This document shows positions 1 through 6,000 of a DNA stretch of 37,281 bases, one piece after another (the first letter of the stretch is position 1; every line of letters begins with the position of its first letter). Origin of the DNA: a virus; IMG/VR virus record IMGVR_UViG_3300006736_000024, positions 1-37,281 of that record; one strand, given 5' to 3'. The position numbers were made by a program, and so were the translations under genes. Below the pieces are notes generated by a model. That model was not told where the DNA came from and ran no database searches. It worked only from the letters and a program-made list of their open reading frames with translations.

Positions 1-83
1 AAAAGGTACTCTTTTTGCAGACGCCGGCTGGTTACCCAGTTCCCGGTGGTGGCGAGGAATTCATCGATGATCGGTTTGATGAT
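1..83. repeat. Terminal direct repeat, left copy
   Basis: These 83 bases recur at 37199-37281 in the same orientation with one difference (G at 52, T at 37250). The repeat lies inside an open leftward reading frame that continues without interruption when the ends are joined. This is the pattern of an overlap left when a circular or circularly permuted genome is opened. A short physical terminal redundancy cannot be excluded. Confidence 0.95.
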
Positions 84-275
84 AGTATCGAACTGGTCAT
101 TGTTGATCCTGAGATGCCTTTCGATCCATGCCTGATCGGCTGGGATGCGACAGCCCGGCGTCCGCCACATAAGCACCAGCATATCCATGTAGATGCCCTT
201 CTCTTCGAACGTGAGGTGGTTTGTCGCCGCCAGCCATGCATCGGTCCAGAGCGGCATCGATGGGAATTTAGCCAT
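1..275 (-). CDS. DUF1376 (YdaU-like) phage replication protein, N-terminal part
   Basis: This leftward frame starts at ATG 275, whose A is also the last base of the upstream gene's TGA (TGATG, one-base overlap), and runs off the window start. Its first residues (MAKFPSMPLWTDAWLAAT, then HLTFEEKGIYMDMLVLMWR) match the N-terminal signature of the DUF1376 family. Such proteins are common in phage and prophage replication modules and are thought to help recruit host replication proteins. The rest of the gene is at the right end of the window (36445-37281). Joined, the frame would encode about 342 residues. Near the repeat mismatch this copy reads Leu-Ala-Thr-Thr and the right copy reads Leu-Asp-Thr-Thr. 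Family assignment is from pattern; biochemical role is inferred. Confidence 0.85.
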   Translation of the reverse strand, partial: MAKFPSMPLWTDAWLAATNHLTFEEKGIYMDMLVLMWRTPGCRIPADQAWIERHLRINNDQFDTIIKPIIDEFLATTGNWVTSRRLQKEYL

Positions 276-724
276 CAGGCATACTCCCTATCTCTGGACA
301 AAACACCGGCTTTTCTGAACATGCTTTGATCAACCAGAAATGCTTTCTGTTCCGGCGCCTCGACACGCGGTCTATCGGTGCCGCCGATGTTTCTGATGCG
401 ATGTTGTGGGACGGCATCGGCCTTTATATATAAGACCTCGCCATGCTTCATCCTGACAAATATATATGCATCGATCTTTAGCGCATCTTGCAGGGTCAAC
501 AACTTAAAAACCTTATGTTCATCCATAATGACATCGGGATATTTTTTCAGATCGCTGGTGCGCTTTTCTTTGAATTCAATCAGCGCCGTCATGTCGCCGT
601 CGCGCATCCCCAGCCAATCAACAAATGAATACTGAGGGAAGCTGACCAGATCGCAATTGAACCAGCCGGCGATAGCTGCCCTCACTGTATTTTCGTTTTG
701 CCTGTCCCTGTCATTTTCCGCCAT
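275..724 (-). CDS. PD-(D/E)XK-like (VRR-NUC/resolvase-like) protein
   Basis: A 149-residue protein with a start at ATG 724, chosen because GGAG stands seven bases upstream. An upstream in-frame ATG at 775 would run deep into the preceding gene. The segment FVDWLGMRDGDMTALIEFKEKR (read with a break after 'DGDM') has the acidic-then-E-x-K layout on predicted strands that is typical of PD-(D/E)XK nuclease folds, such as phage Holliday-junction or VRR-type nucleases. That suggests a DNA-processing role next to the replication protein it overlaps by one base. The full catalytic set cannot be proven by eye, so the fold is inferred and the substrate unknown. Confidence 0.55.
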   Translation of the reverse strand: MAENDRDRQNENTVRAAIAGWFNCDLVSFPQYSFVDWLGMRDGDMTALIEFKEKRTSDLKKYPDVIMDEHKVFKLLTLQDALKIDAYIFVRMKHGEVLYIKADAVPQHRIRNIGGTDRPRVEAPEQKAFLVDQSMFRKAGVLSRDREYA

Positions 725-941
725 CTTGCCACTCCCTTTCCATTGCGTAGCCTTGCAGCCACATATGATATTCAATCGTCCCTTCTGGATGCGGGCAATC
801 TGTATTGCCTTCCCTTGCGGCGGCGTTCTTCCCGTCCAGAAATGCTTGCCTTGATTTCGGCTCTCGCCACTCTGGTTGGCTTGGTCTTCCAGTATTTGCC
901 GGCGCCTTGGGCGGCGACCTCGTTGGCGGATCGTTCGGCAT
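711..941 (-). CDS. RMF/CrpP-fold small protein
   Basis: A 76-residue protein. Its second half has the pattern of the ribosome modulation factor/CrpP family: a SRQAFLDGKNAAAREG stretch, then Cys-Pro-His-Pro, then MWLQGYAMEREW. Family members are small ribosome-associated or stress proteins and are often found on phages and plasmids; the role here is unknown. It overlaps the next gene by 14 bases. The N-terminal frame is uncertain: a competing frame starts at ATG 957, one base after the previous gene's stop, and looks equally protein-like for about 30 codons. A one-base change between the frames is therefore possible. I chose ATG 941 because it is in frame with the conserved part. Confidence 0.6.
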   Translation of the reverse strand: MPNDPPTRSPPKAPANTGRPSQPEWREPKSRQAFLDGKNAAAREGNTDCPHPEGTIEYHMWLQGYAMEREWQDGGK

Positions 942-958
942 CAGGATCGTACCCCATC

Positions 959-1270
959 TTACACCCCACAAAGACCTTCACACTCGTTCTCAAACATATT
1001 TAACTGCCCCTTGTCTTCAAGATTTTGGAAGTCGATATCTTCTAATGGAACCCTTCTAGCATTAATAAACCTTGCCATGCCGGGTACGCCGCAATTTCTG
1101 ATTTGATTATCAAAATCAACCGCGTCTTTGAATTCTTGCGGGCTGACATACTTCTCGCCGCGCTCCTCTGCCATGACTTCTGCCATGCAGCGGTGACCTT
1201 TGAACGGGATGGTCTTCTTGGTGCCACGGGCGGGACCGCGGCGATAGGCGGGGATGCACTTAGCACTCAT
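959..1270 (-). CDS. Hypothetical protein, early leftward operon
   Basis: A 103-residue protein with a strong ribosome-binding site (GAGGAGG) just upstream of ATG 1270. It is basic at the N-terminus (Arg/Lys-rich through residue 25) and acidic in the second half, with four cysteines and a Cys-Glu-Gly-Leu-Cys pair near the end. I do not recognise a family. It lies between the Mom-like gene (39 bases upstream) and the RMF-like gene. The cysteines could bind metal, but spacing gives no clear zinc-finger motif. The only resemblance to the Mu Com regulator, which also neighbours mom, is position. Confidence 0.65.
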   Translation of the reverse strand: MSAKCIPAYRRGPARGTKKTIPFKGHRCMAEVMAEERGEKYVSPQEFKDAVDFDNQIRNCGVPGMARFINARRVPLEDIDFQNLEDKGQLNMFENECEGLCGV

Positions 1271-1309
1271 TATAGATCCTCCTCATCTTACGATCGATAT
1301 TGCCATGCT

Positions 1310-2041
1310 TTATTTCTGGTTGTCTCTTTTGGGGTAGGGCTTTATCAGGTGTTCGATGGCCGCACGGTTTTTTTTACGAACGGTTTTGTTGCCACAGAAA
1401 TAAAAATATCGCTTTTTCCGGTCTGTTTGTTTCACGCCTTCCGCGCCCATTTCAGAAATCCCCAAGCCCCTTGTGCCATAATCCCGCTGTGCTTGCCGCG
1501 CTGAAACTAGTTTGCCATCCTTGACAAATGAAACCCGCCGCCCGCCTTCGGACATTTGTCCAACGAAAATAAAATTGGCGGCTTGGTATATTGTGCCGAT
1601 TTCCCCCGCTTCGGAGTCAACGGTTGCCGTGACAACCTCGTATTTTTTCGGCAAATATTTGATGGCCTTGCCGATCAATCGTGTCGCGGTGCCGGTTGGC
1701 GTCCAATGGGCGCAAGCCCCCCGCGACAGGCAAATTATTTTACCGGTGTATCCGTAGCGGTCCCACACCCCTAAGTTTTCAGCATACTCTGGTGAAAAAA
1801 CAACGGCTCCACCAAGCCCCCCATCAAAATATATGCCATAACAATGCAATATAATTGCGGGCATCGTCCCCAGCCACTCATATTTATCAATGATGGTTTT
1901 CGCGGTGGCAACAGAAACCTGGCGCACTGTAGTTTTCCCAAGCGTCAAGTCATGGCGCATCCACCATTTACCAAACAGATCAATGTCTGAATCAGCATCG
2001 GCCCGCTGATCACGTATTATCTTTTGATGGGCGGTTGTCAT
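1310..2041 (-). CDS. Mom-like DNA modification protein (GNAT-fold)
   Basis: A 243-residue protein. The middle carries the hallmark of the phage Mu Mom family: an RGACAHWTPTGTATRLIGKA segment (about residues 107-126), then about 20 residues later DSEAGEIGTIYQAANF (142-157). Near the C-terminus is the basic KKRYFYF block (209-215), ending in PYPKR. Mu Mom modifies adenine in phage DNA (methylcarbamoyl-type addition) and shields it from restriction enzymes. By analogy this gene probably modifies this phage's own DNA. The start ATG 2041 overlaps the stop of the truncated PP-loop frame (ATGA), so the two are translationally coupled. It sits in one operon with a C5 cytosine methyltransferase. Family call is fairly sure; the exact modification and target base are unknown. 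Confidence 0.8.
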   Translation of the reverse strand: MTTAHQKIIRDQRADADSDIDLFGKWWMRHDLTLGKTTVRQVSVATAKTIIDKYEWLGTMPAIILHCYGIYFDGGLGGAVVFSPEYAENLGVWDRYGYTGKIICLSRGACAHWTPTGTATRLIGKAIKYLPKKYEVVTATVDSEAGEIGTIYQAANFIFVGQMSEGGRRVSFVKDGKLVSARQAQRDYGTRGLGISEMGAEGVKQTDRKKRYFYFCGNKTVRKKNRAAIEHLIKPYPKRDNQK

Positions 2042-2175
2042 TTGGGCACGGAATCTGGTTCATCCCCAACGTCAGCGAAAATCGCCGCATCTGGCGTAGG
2101 CGTAATCTCACCGTGCGCCGCCATCAGTGCCATTGTGGAACTTTGAACGCCAGCGCCTAAAGATAGGATGTTCAT
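2038..2175 (-). pseudogene. Truncated PP-loop (PAPS-reductase-like) protein, N-terminus only
   Basis: A 45-residue frame. It starts MNILSLGAGVQSSTMALMA and continues to AAIFADVGDEP, then stops. This matches the first strand, PP-loop and second strand of phage PP-loop ATPases annotated as phosphoadenosine-phosphosulfate-reductase-like, which are normally several times longer. The remainder of the domain is absent. The frame is coupled at both ends: its ATG 2175 shares a base with the upstream stop (TGATG), and its stop overlaps the ATG of the Mom-like gene (ATGA). It is most simply a deletion remnant kept because it links translation of its neighbours. A functional mini-protein cannot be ruled out. 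Confidence 0.75.
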
Positions 2176-2585
2176 CAATCGCGCCTTAGATAATCTGGTA
2201 TCTCTAATAGGTCTTCATCGGCGGCTTCGATGTCGCCGGCGGCAACCGCCAGATCATATGTCGATGGCTCCATGTCGAATTCATTCGCCTTGTCCGACCA
2301 GCCCTGCAATATGATCTCCAGCCGGCACAGTGCATTCCATGCAACATGGGCGGCGTGAAGGCAGCCGCTCGACTGATCGCTGGGTTCGATGCCTTCAGCC
2401 AGAAAGTGCCGCTGCATCGCATTGGTATAGCGCACCAGCTTGTAATCAACATCGCGCCAGCCGCCCGGCGAATACTTGATGGCACCGTGCGACCATACTT
2501 CTGATACGGCTGCAAATGCCCGCGCAAAGTCATGCATCATCTCAGCCACTGCCGGCTTGCCGGCATCGTGTTTCTCACCTGACAT
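2175..2585 (-). CDS. dATP/dGTP diphosphohydrolase-like protein (MazG-like)
   Basis: A 136-residue protein beginning MSGEKHDAGKP. It has the helical pattern of the phage family called dATP/dGTP diphosphohydrolase N-terminal (formerly DUF5664): an FARAFAAVSEVWSHGAIKY segment, then a GGWRDVDYKLVRYTNAMQRH segment, then CLHAAHVAWNALCRLEI. Family members act on purine nucleotides, and one relative (MazZ) supports base substitution in cyanophage S-2L. There is no PurZ-like or DatZ-like gene in this window, so a role in general nucleotide-pool control is more likely. Start 2585 is chosen for GAGGG upstream; it overlaps the RusA gene by 11 bases. Confidence 0.7.
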   Translation of the reverse strand: MSGEKHDAGKPAVAEMMHDFARAFAAVSEVWSHGAIKYSPGGWRDVDYKLVRYTNAMQRHFLAEGIEPSDQSSGCLHAAHVAWNALCRLEIILQGWSDKANEFDMEPSTYDLAVAAGDIEAADEDLLEIPDYLRRD

Positions 2586-3006
2586 AATTGCCCTCATATG
2601 TATTGAATGAAATCATCGTCGCCGGTGCCGGCATATATAACTTGGCGGCATCGATGCGAACGATCTGCCGGTCATCTATATAGAGAACGCCATTAAGCGC
2701 ATCGGTCACCAACTTCACAAGGTTATCCAGATCGGGCGTCGATATATGCGGAACCCAGCCGGCGGCGGCATCTTCCCGTTTCGACTTGCGCCATGACTTG
2801 GGTATCTCAAATGCAAATGACAGCATGATCTGCACCGGGCCTTCGATCGGATCGTCCGACCATTCCAGCCCGACCAGATTGCGGATGCGCTCTTCAGCGG
2901 CGACAGTTTTCGGTGGTGTAAAGACATGACCTGATCGGCTCATGCGAGGCCGGCCCTTTGGCACCGGCTTGCCTTCGATGGTGAATGTCGCGATGGGCTG
3001 GGTCAT
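2575..3006 (-). CDS. rusA: RusA-family Holliday junction resolvase
   Basis: A 143-residue protein, close to the usual RusA length. It shows the family's N-terminal GKPVPKGRPR motif (residues 12-21). The acidic metal-binding residues are in PDLDN (91-95) and DD (111-112), with conserved basic residues between them. RusA-type endonucleases cut branched DNA during recombination and before packaging. Its start overlaps the stop of the cytosine methyltransferase gene (ATGA). Its 3' end overlaps the next gene by 11 bases. It probably works with the RecT/exonuclease pair encoded in the opposite operon. Confidence 0.9.
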   Translation of the reverse strand: MTQPIATFTIEGKPVPKGRPRMSRSGHVFTPPKTVAAEERIRNLVGLEWSDDPIEGPVQIMLSFAFEIPKSWRKSKREDAAAGWVPHISTPDLDNLVKLVTDALNGVLYIDDRQIVRIDAAKLYMPAPATMISFNTYEGNYVR

Positions 3007-3881
3007 GCTTCCGCCTCTAGTATGGCGGCGCCGATCTCCGCGATCAGAGCCGGCACCACCGCATTACCTAGTCCTTTAATTCTGTGTACCCGATTGGGTA
3101 CCCCATAAGCCACTCTATCCACGTTGGGTTCAGCGGGCCATCTGTAATGTGTCGAAGCTGGGGCGTCTGCTTCTTGTCGCCGTGATCGTAGCCGGCGCCA
3201 CTCCGGTAGTCGGCAAAGCCCGGCGTCGGCAACAGGTTGCCCATCATGTGTACTTGTTCCGGCAGATTGGTCGCGAACCCTGTCTTGTCGGTTGCCGCCT
3301 TCGCCGATGCCCGGTTCGTCGCACCTTTGTGATCGGCGGCTCGCGGCGTCAGAATTATAGGCGATGACAAAAGTGCGCGCTCTGATGTGAGGGGCATCGA
3401 TACCGATAGCTGGAAGCACGAATGATTGGCTGGTGTAGCCAGCTTCCGCCAAGTCAGATAGACACTGGTCGAGGCCCATTGGTTCCGAAACAAAGCCTCT
3501 GACATTTTCAACAATGGCCCATCTAGGTTTAACAGCGGCAATAACTCTATACATTTCCGGCCAGAGGTTTCGGTCATCCGCCGCGCCTCTTCGCTGGCCG
3601 GCGACACTGAATGGCTGGCAGGGCGGTCCACCGATGATGACATCAGCGCCAGCAAATCCGGCGGCGTCGAAGGTCTTGATATCGTCATGGATTGGTACCC
3701 CAAAAAAATTATGGGCAAGCACCTGGCGCCCGTACCGATCTATTTCAACGAACTGAATTGTGCGAAATCCGCCGGTCATTTCCAGGCCAAGGGACATTCC
3801 CCCGATGCCGCTGAAGAGATCAAGTACCGTGAGCATTTGATGATAGTATCGCAGCTTTGGTGCGGCCCGGTAGATGTTCAT
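3003..3881 (-). CDS. C5 cytosine DNA methyltransferase
   Basis: A 292-residue protein with the ordered motifs of C5 methyltransferases. They are DLFSGIGG for SAM binding (motif I), GGPPCQPFS with the catalytic cysteine near residue 88 (motif IV), VENVRGF (motif VI), HIRARTF (motif VIII), and KGLGNAVVP near the end (motif X). It transfers a methyl group to cytosine carbon 5. The target-recognition region between motifs VIII and X is short, so the site cannot be read from it. I chose ATG 3881 for its AGAGGA site; ATG 3836 is an alternative, just before motif I. It overlaps the 3' end of the RHH gene by 62 bases. It probably protects phage DNA from host restriction; I see no partner endonuclease of a restriction system. 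Confidence 0.93.
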   Translation of the reverse strand: MNIYRAAPKLRYYHQMLTVLDLFSGIGGMSLGLEMTGGFRTIQFVEIDRYGRQVLAHNFFGVPIHDDIKTFDAAGFAGADVIIGGPPCQPFSVAGQRRGAADDRNLWPEMYRVIAAVKPRWAIVENVRGFVSEPMGLDQCLSDLAEAGYTSQSFVLPAIGIDAPHIRARTFVIAYNSDAASRRSQRCDEPGIGEGGNRQDRVRDQSAGTSTHDGQPVADAGLCRLPEWRRLRSRRQEADAPASTHYRWPAEPNVDRVAYGVPNRVHRIKGLGNAVVPALIAEIGAAILEAEA

Positions 3882-4011
3882 GCAGCGCATCCTCTATGAT
3901 GCTGGTCGCGGTGCAGCCCTCTTGTTTAGAGATCAGTCTGAGCGCGTCCAGAAGGGATGGCTCCAGCCTGATGGCGTACATCTGTTTTTTGTCTTGAATA
4001 ATTTTGTTCAC
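3820..4011 (-). CDS. Ribbon-helix-helix transcriptional regulator
   Basis: A 63-residue protein that looks like an Arc/MetJ/CopG-type ribbon-helix-helix DNA-binding protein. It has a short beta strand (MYAIRLEP), then a helix (SLLDALRLISKQEG), then the second helix (TATSIIEDALHEHL). The GTG start at 4011 lies about 25 bases from the divergent promoter region; ATG 3981 is the alternative. It is the first gene of the leftward operon and faces the palindrome at 4039-4048. It is therefore a good candidate for a repressor of both itself and the rightward promoter. It ends inside the methyltransferase gene in another frame. Confidence 0.75.
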   Translation of the reverse strand: MNKIIQDKKQMYAIRLEPSLLDALRLISKQEGCTATSIIEDALHEHLPGRTKAAILSSNAHGT

Positions 4012-4029
4012 TTTTTTTGCTCTGCTCTC

Positions 4030-4066
4030 TTGACAGATTGTATATACACGCCTATTTATAATACAA
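4030..4066 (+). promoter_or_regulatory. Divergent early promoter region
   Basis: Rightward: TTGACA at 4030-4035 matches the sigma-70 -35 consensus. TATTTA at 4053-4058 follows at 17 bases, and a perfect TATAAT at 4057-4062 follows at 21 bases. Leftward: TACAAT at 4042-4037 is preceded by TTGTAT at 4066-4061 with an 18-base spacer, a weaker match. The two overlap face to face, so polymerase binding in one direction should interfere with the other. Confidence 0.7.
4039..4048. promoter_or_regulatory. Candidate operator palindrome TGTATATACA
   Basis: A perfect 10-base inverted repeat inside the spacer of the rightward promoter and overlapping the leftward -10. A dimeric repressor here would block both promoters. 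The adjacent ribbon-helix-helix protein is the obvious candidate, since such proteins bind short palindromic operators. Binding is inferred. Confidence 0.5.
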
Positions 4067-4149
4067 CAACCCGAACAAAGACCCACTGAACCCGCAGCAA
4101 AGAGAGAAAAAAGATGGAATTCACACCTCGAAAATCTGGAGAAATGAAC

Positions 4150-4329
4150 ATGACCGACCAAAAAATCCGCTGGGGCCGCGTTGCCCCTCTCAAGTCCTCT
4201 AAGAAAAAAGCAATTGCTGATCTTGAGTATTGCATCACCGATCCTGATGACCGCGCCAAGCATCGGGTAGTTCGCTCGACCAATTATCCCAGCCGCTGGG
4301 AGATCCAGTACGGCAGGGTCATCGACTGA
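4150..4329 (+). CDS. Hypothetical protein, first gene of rightward early operon
   Basis: A 59-residue basic protein with no family I recognise. It starts MTDQKIRWGRVAPLKSSKKK and ends in an aromatic stretch (RWEIQYGRVID). The start at 4150 is chosen because the leader GGAGAAATGAACATGACC closely matches the leaders of two downstream genes, and places GGAG 8-9 bases before this ATG. In-frame ATGs at 4144 and 4114 are alternatives. It is followed at once by a terminator-like hairpin, so it may be made alone at high level. That would suit an early regulatory or host-takeover protein. Confidence 0.6.
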   Translation: MTDQKIRWGRVAPLKSSKKKAIADLEYCITDPDDRAKHRVVRSTNYPSRWEIQYGRVID

Positions 4330-4349
4330 ACCAACCACCATCCCCCATC

Positions 4350-4381
4350 AGCCGCCGGCGATTAAATTCGCGGCGGCTTTT
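4350..4381 (+). terminator. Rho-independent terminator after first early gene
   Basis: AGCCGCC pairs with GGCGGCT. Inside it, GCGA pairs with TCGC beyond a one-base bulge, around an AT-rich loop. A short T run (TTTT interrupted by Gs) follows. It would end or reduce transcription between the first early gene and the rest of the operon. Confidence 0.7.
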
Positions 4382-4407
4382 GGGGTAGAAAAACAGGAGC
4401 ATATATC

Positions 4408-4734
4408 ATGACAATCCTGAATATCACAAACCAAGAAAACGGCATCAGCTTCAACGTCCGCATGGTTAACAAAGGCGAAGCTTATGGCCGCGACAACTGC
4501 CTGACCCATGACAAGGATGACGCGCTGGTCGAATTCTACGATGCCCGCCACATGCATACCGATCACGGTCAGTTCGTTTCCCGCTACTATGCCTCTACCC
4601 TCACCGGCGATAGCGATTTCAGCTTCAACAAGGGCGAATACCCGCACGGTCTGAACCTTGAAGGTTCTGTCGAAGCATGGAGCGTCACCGGCGAGAATAT
4701 GATCGATGTAATCTCTTGGATTAAGGAGCAATAG
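4408..4734 (+). CDS. Hypothetical early protein
   Basis: A 108-residue protein with an AGGAG site eight bases before ATG 4408. It begins MTILNITNQENGISFNVRMV and contains a KDDALVEFYDARH segment and a C-terminal helix (NMIDVISWIKEQ). No family recognised. It looks like a compact cytoplasmic protein without membrane segments. It is the first gene past the early terminator, two bases upstream of the next gene. Confidence 0.7.
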   Translation: MTILNITNQENGISFNVRMVNKGEAYGRDNCLTHDKDDALVEFYDARHMHTDHGQFVSRYYASTLTGDSDFSFNKGEYPHGLNLEGSVEAWSVTGENMIDVISWIKEQ

Positions 4735-4736
4735 AC

Positions 4737-5093
4737 ATGACCAAGCACACTTTCAAAATCGGAAACAATCGCGGACGCAGCCGCATCTGGCTCGACGGCA
4801 AGCACCTGACCGATGCCGGCTTCGTTCCCGGCACCAAGTTCATCGCAACATCATCCGCCTTCAACGCCCACTGGAATAACACCTTGGTCTTGCATTTCAG
4901 CCCGGTTAATCCGGTCACCGATGATGAGGAACTGCAAATCGGTCAGCAAGTCCGCAAGGTCAGCGGTCGCCCGACCGGCAAGCCGATCATCGACATCGTC
5001 GGCAAGACGGTTTCCGATCTCTTTCCCGGCGCCACTCATATAGATGTCGAATTCGGCGACTGCCGCATCGTCATCAAACGCGCAGCCCAATAG
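4737..5093 (+). CDS. Hypothetical protein with SymE/AbrB-like pattern
   Basis: A 118-residue protein. The first half has the pattern R-x-W-L-D-G-K-x-L-x-x-A-G-F-x-P-G, which resembles swapped-hairpin AbrB/SymE-type domains. The middle has RKVSGRPTGKPIIDIVGK, also seen in phage small proteins that neighbour or are fused to DNA methyltransferases. A DNA- or RNA-binding role is possible but not established. The start is fixed by GGAG eight bases before ATG 4737, three bases after the previous stop. Confidence 0.6.
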   Translation: MTKHTFKIGNNRGRSRIWLDGKHLTDAGFVPGTKFIATSSAFNAHWNNTLVLHFSPVNPVTDDEELQIGQQVRKVSGRPTGKPIIDIVGKTVSDLFPGATHIDVEFGDCRIVIKRAAQ

Positions 5094-5104
5094 GAGCAAT
5101 GAAC

Positions 5105-5299
5105 ATGACCAAAAGAAAAACCACCATCGGCAAGGGTCGCTTCGACACATATGAAGCCGCCAGAAAGTATGTTCCTTTCGGAAAGAATGTCGGCGTCAGG
5201 GAGCGCCATCTAAAAAGCGGCAAGACCATATATATGGCGCTCATTGAAATCACCGTTACCGATGAGATTAATCTGCCTTCTAGCGAGATCGGAATATAG
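5105..5299 (+). CDS. Hypothetical small basic protein
   Basis: A 64-residue protein that begins MTKRKTTIGKGRFDTYEAARKY and is rich in lysine and arginine in its first two thirds. Its leader AGGAGCAATGAACATGACC is nearly the same as those of the genes at 4150 and 4737, which supports ATG 5105 over the in-frame ATG 5099. It ends one base before the recombinase start, so the two are probably translated together. No family recognised. Confidence 0.6.
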   Translation: MTKRKTTIGKGRFDTYEAARKYVPFGKNVGVRERHLKSGKTIYMALIEITVTDEINLPSSEIGI

Positions 5300-5300
5300 C

Positions 5301-5990
5301 ATGACCAACTTCGTATCCTACTTCCGCGTTTCCACCGCCCGCCAAGGCCAATCCGGTCTTGGTCTGGACGCCCAGCGCACCGCCGTTGATCAATTCACCG
5401 CGCATGGTGATTGGGTCAAGGCCGGCGAATTCATCGAAACCGAAAGCGGCAAGCGCAATGACCGCCCGCAATTAGCCGCGGCTCTCGCCCAGTGCAAGAA
5501 AGAGGGCGCGACCTTGATCATCGCCAAGCTGGATCGCCTCGCCCGCAATGTGCATTTCATCACCGGCTTGATGGAAGCCGGCGTCGAATTCATCTGCGCC
5601 GATGCGCCGGAAGCTGATCGCACCTTTTTACAGATGGCGGCGGTCTTCGCCGAATGGGAAGGTCGCAAGATCAGTGAGCGCACCACCGCCGCGCTGGCCG
5701 CATTGAAAGAGCGTGGCGTCACCCGCGCCGGTCGCCAGATCGATCGGCTGGGCGCATCGACTGAACAGCTTACCCGCATCGGCACCGCCGGCAGGGATAA
5801 GCAGATCGGCGCCGCCCAGCAATTCGCTGCGAACACCATGCCGATCATCGATCAGATCACCGGCGCCGGCATCACCACATTGCGCGGCATCGCCGGCGCC
5901 CTCACAGCCCGTGGCGTAGTGACCAGATCAGGCACCGCGACATGGCATCCTCAACAGGTCAAGGCGATCATTGATCGCATGGCTGCATAG
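5301..5990 (+). CDS. Serine recombinase (resolvase/invertase family)
   Basis: A 229-residue protein. The N-terminal catalytic domain (about 1-140) shows YFRVSTARQGQSGLGLDAQR with nucleophile Ser11, KLDRLARNV (76-84) and the helix E region AEWEGRKISERT (117-128). A C-terminal recombinase-type region follows, including TLRGIAGALTARGV (193-206). It cuts and rejoins DNA at specific sites through a serine-DNA bond. It is much shorter than large serine integrases, so it may resolve multimers, invert a segment or integrate a small element. No inverted segment or att core is evident nearby. The start is ATG 5301, one base after the previous stop. Confidence 0.9.
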   Translation: MTNFVSYFRVSTARQGQSGLGLDAQRTAVDQFTAHGDWVKAGEFIETESGKRNDRPQLAAALAQCKKEGATLIIAKLDRLARNVHFITGLMEAGVEFICADAPEADRTFLQMAAVFAEWEGRKISERTTAALAALKERGVTRAGRQIDRLGASTEQLTRIGTAGRDKQIGAAQQFAANTMPIIDQITGAGITTLRGIAGALTARGVVTRSGTATWHPQQVKAIIDRMAA

Positions 5991-6000
5991 GAGCAATCGA

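Noticed and set aside
1-83. Treating the end repeat as a packaged terminal repeat of a linear genome
   Set aside because: It is short for a podovirus terminal repeat, lies in mid-gene and joins into one open frame; a circular-assembly overlap explains it more simply.
1271-1309. A possible promoter between the Mom-like gene and the next gene
   Set aside because: The 39-base gap holds a strong ribosome-binding site but no -10/-35 pair.
1365-1375. A run of eight As in the Mom-like gene that fits the slippery pattern A AAA AAC
   Set aside because: A -1 shift would meet a stop within about eight codons, and no downstream structure is evident, so programmed frameshifting has no clear product.
4012-4341. 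Upstream extension of the RHH gene across the divergent promoter
   Set aside because: The extra 110 codons run antisense through the rightward gene and over the promoter; composition is not protein-like.
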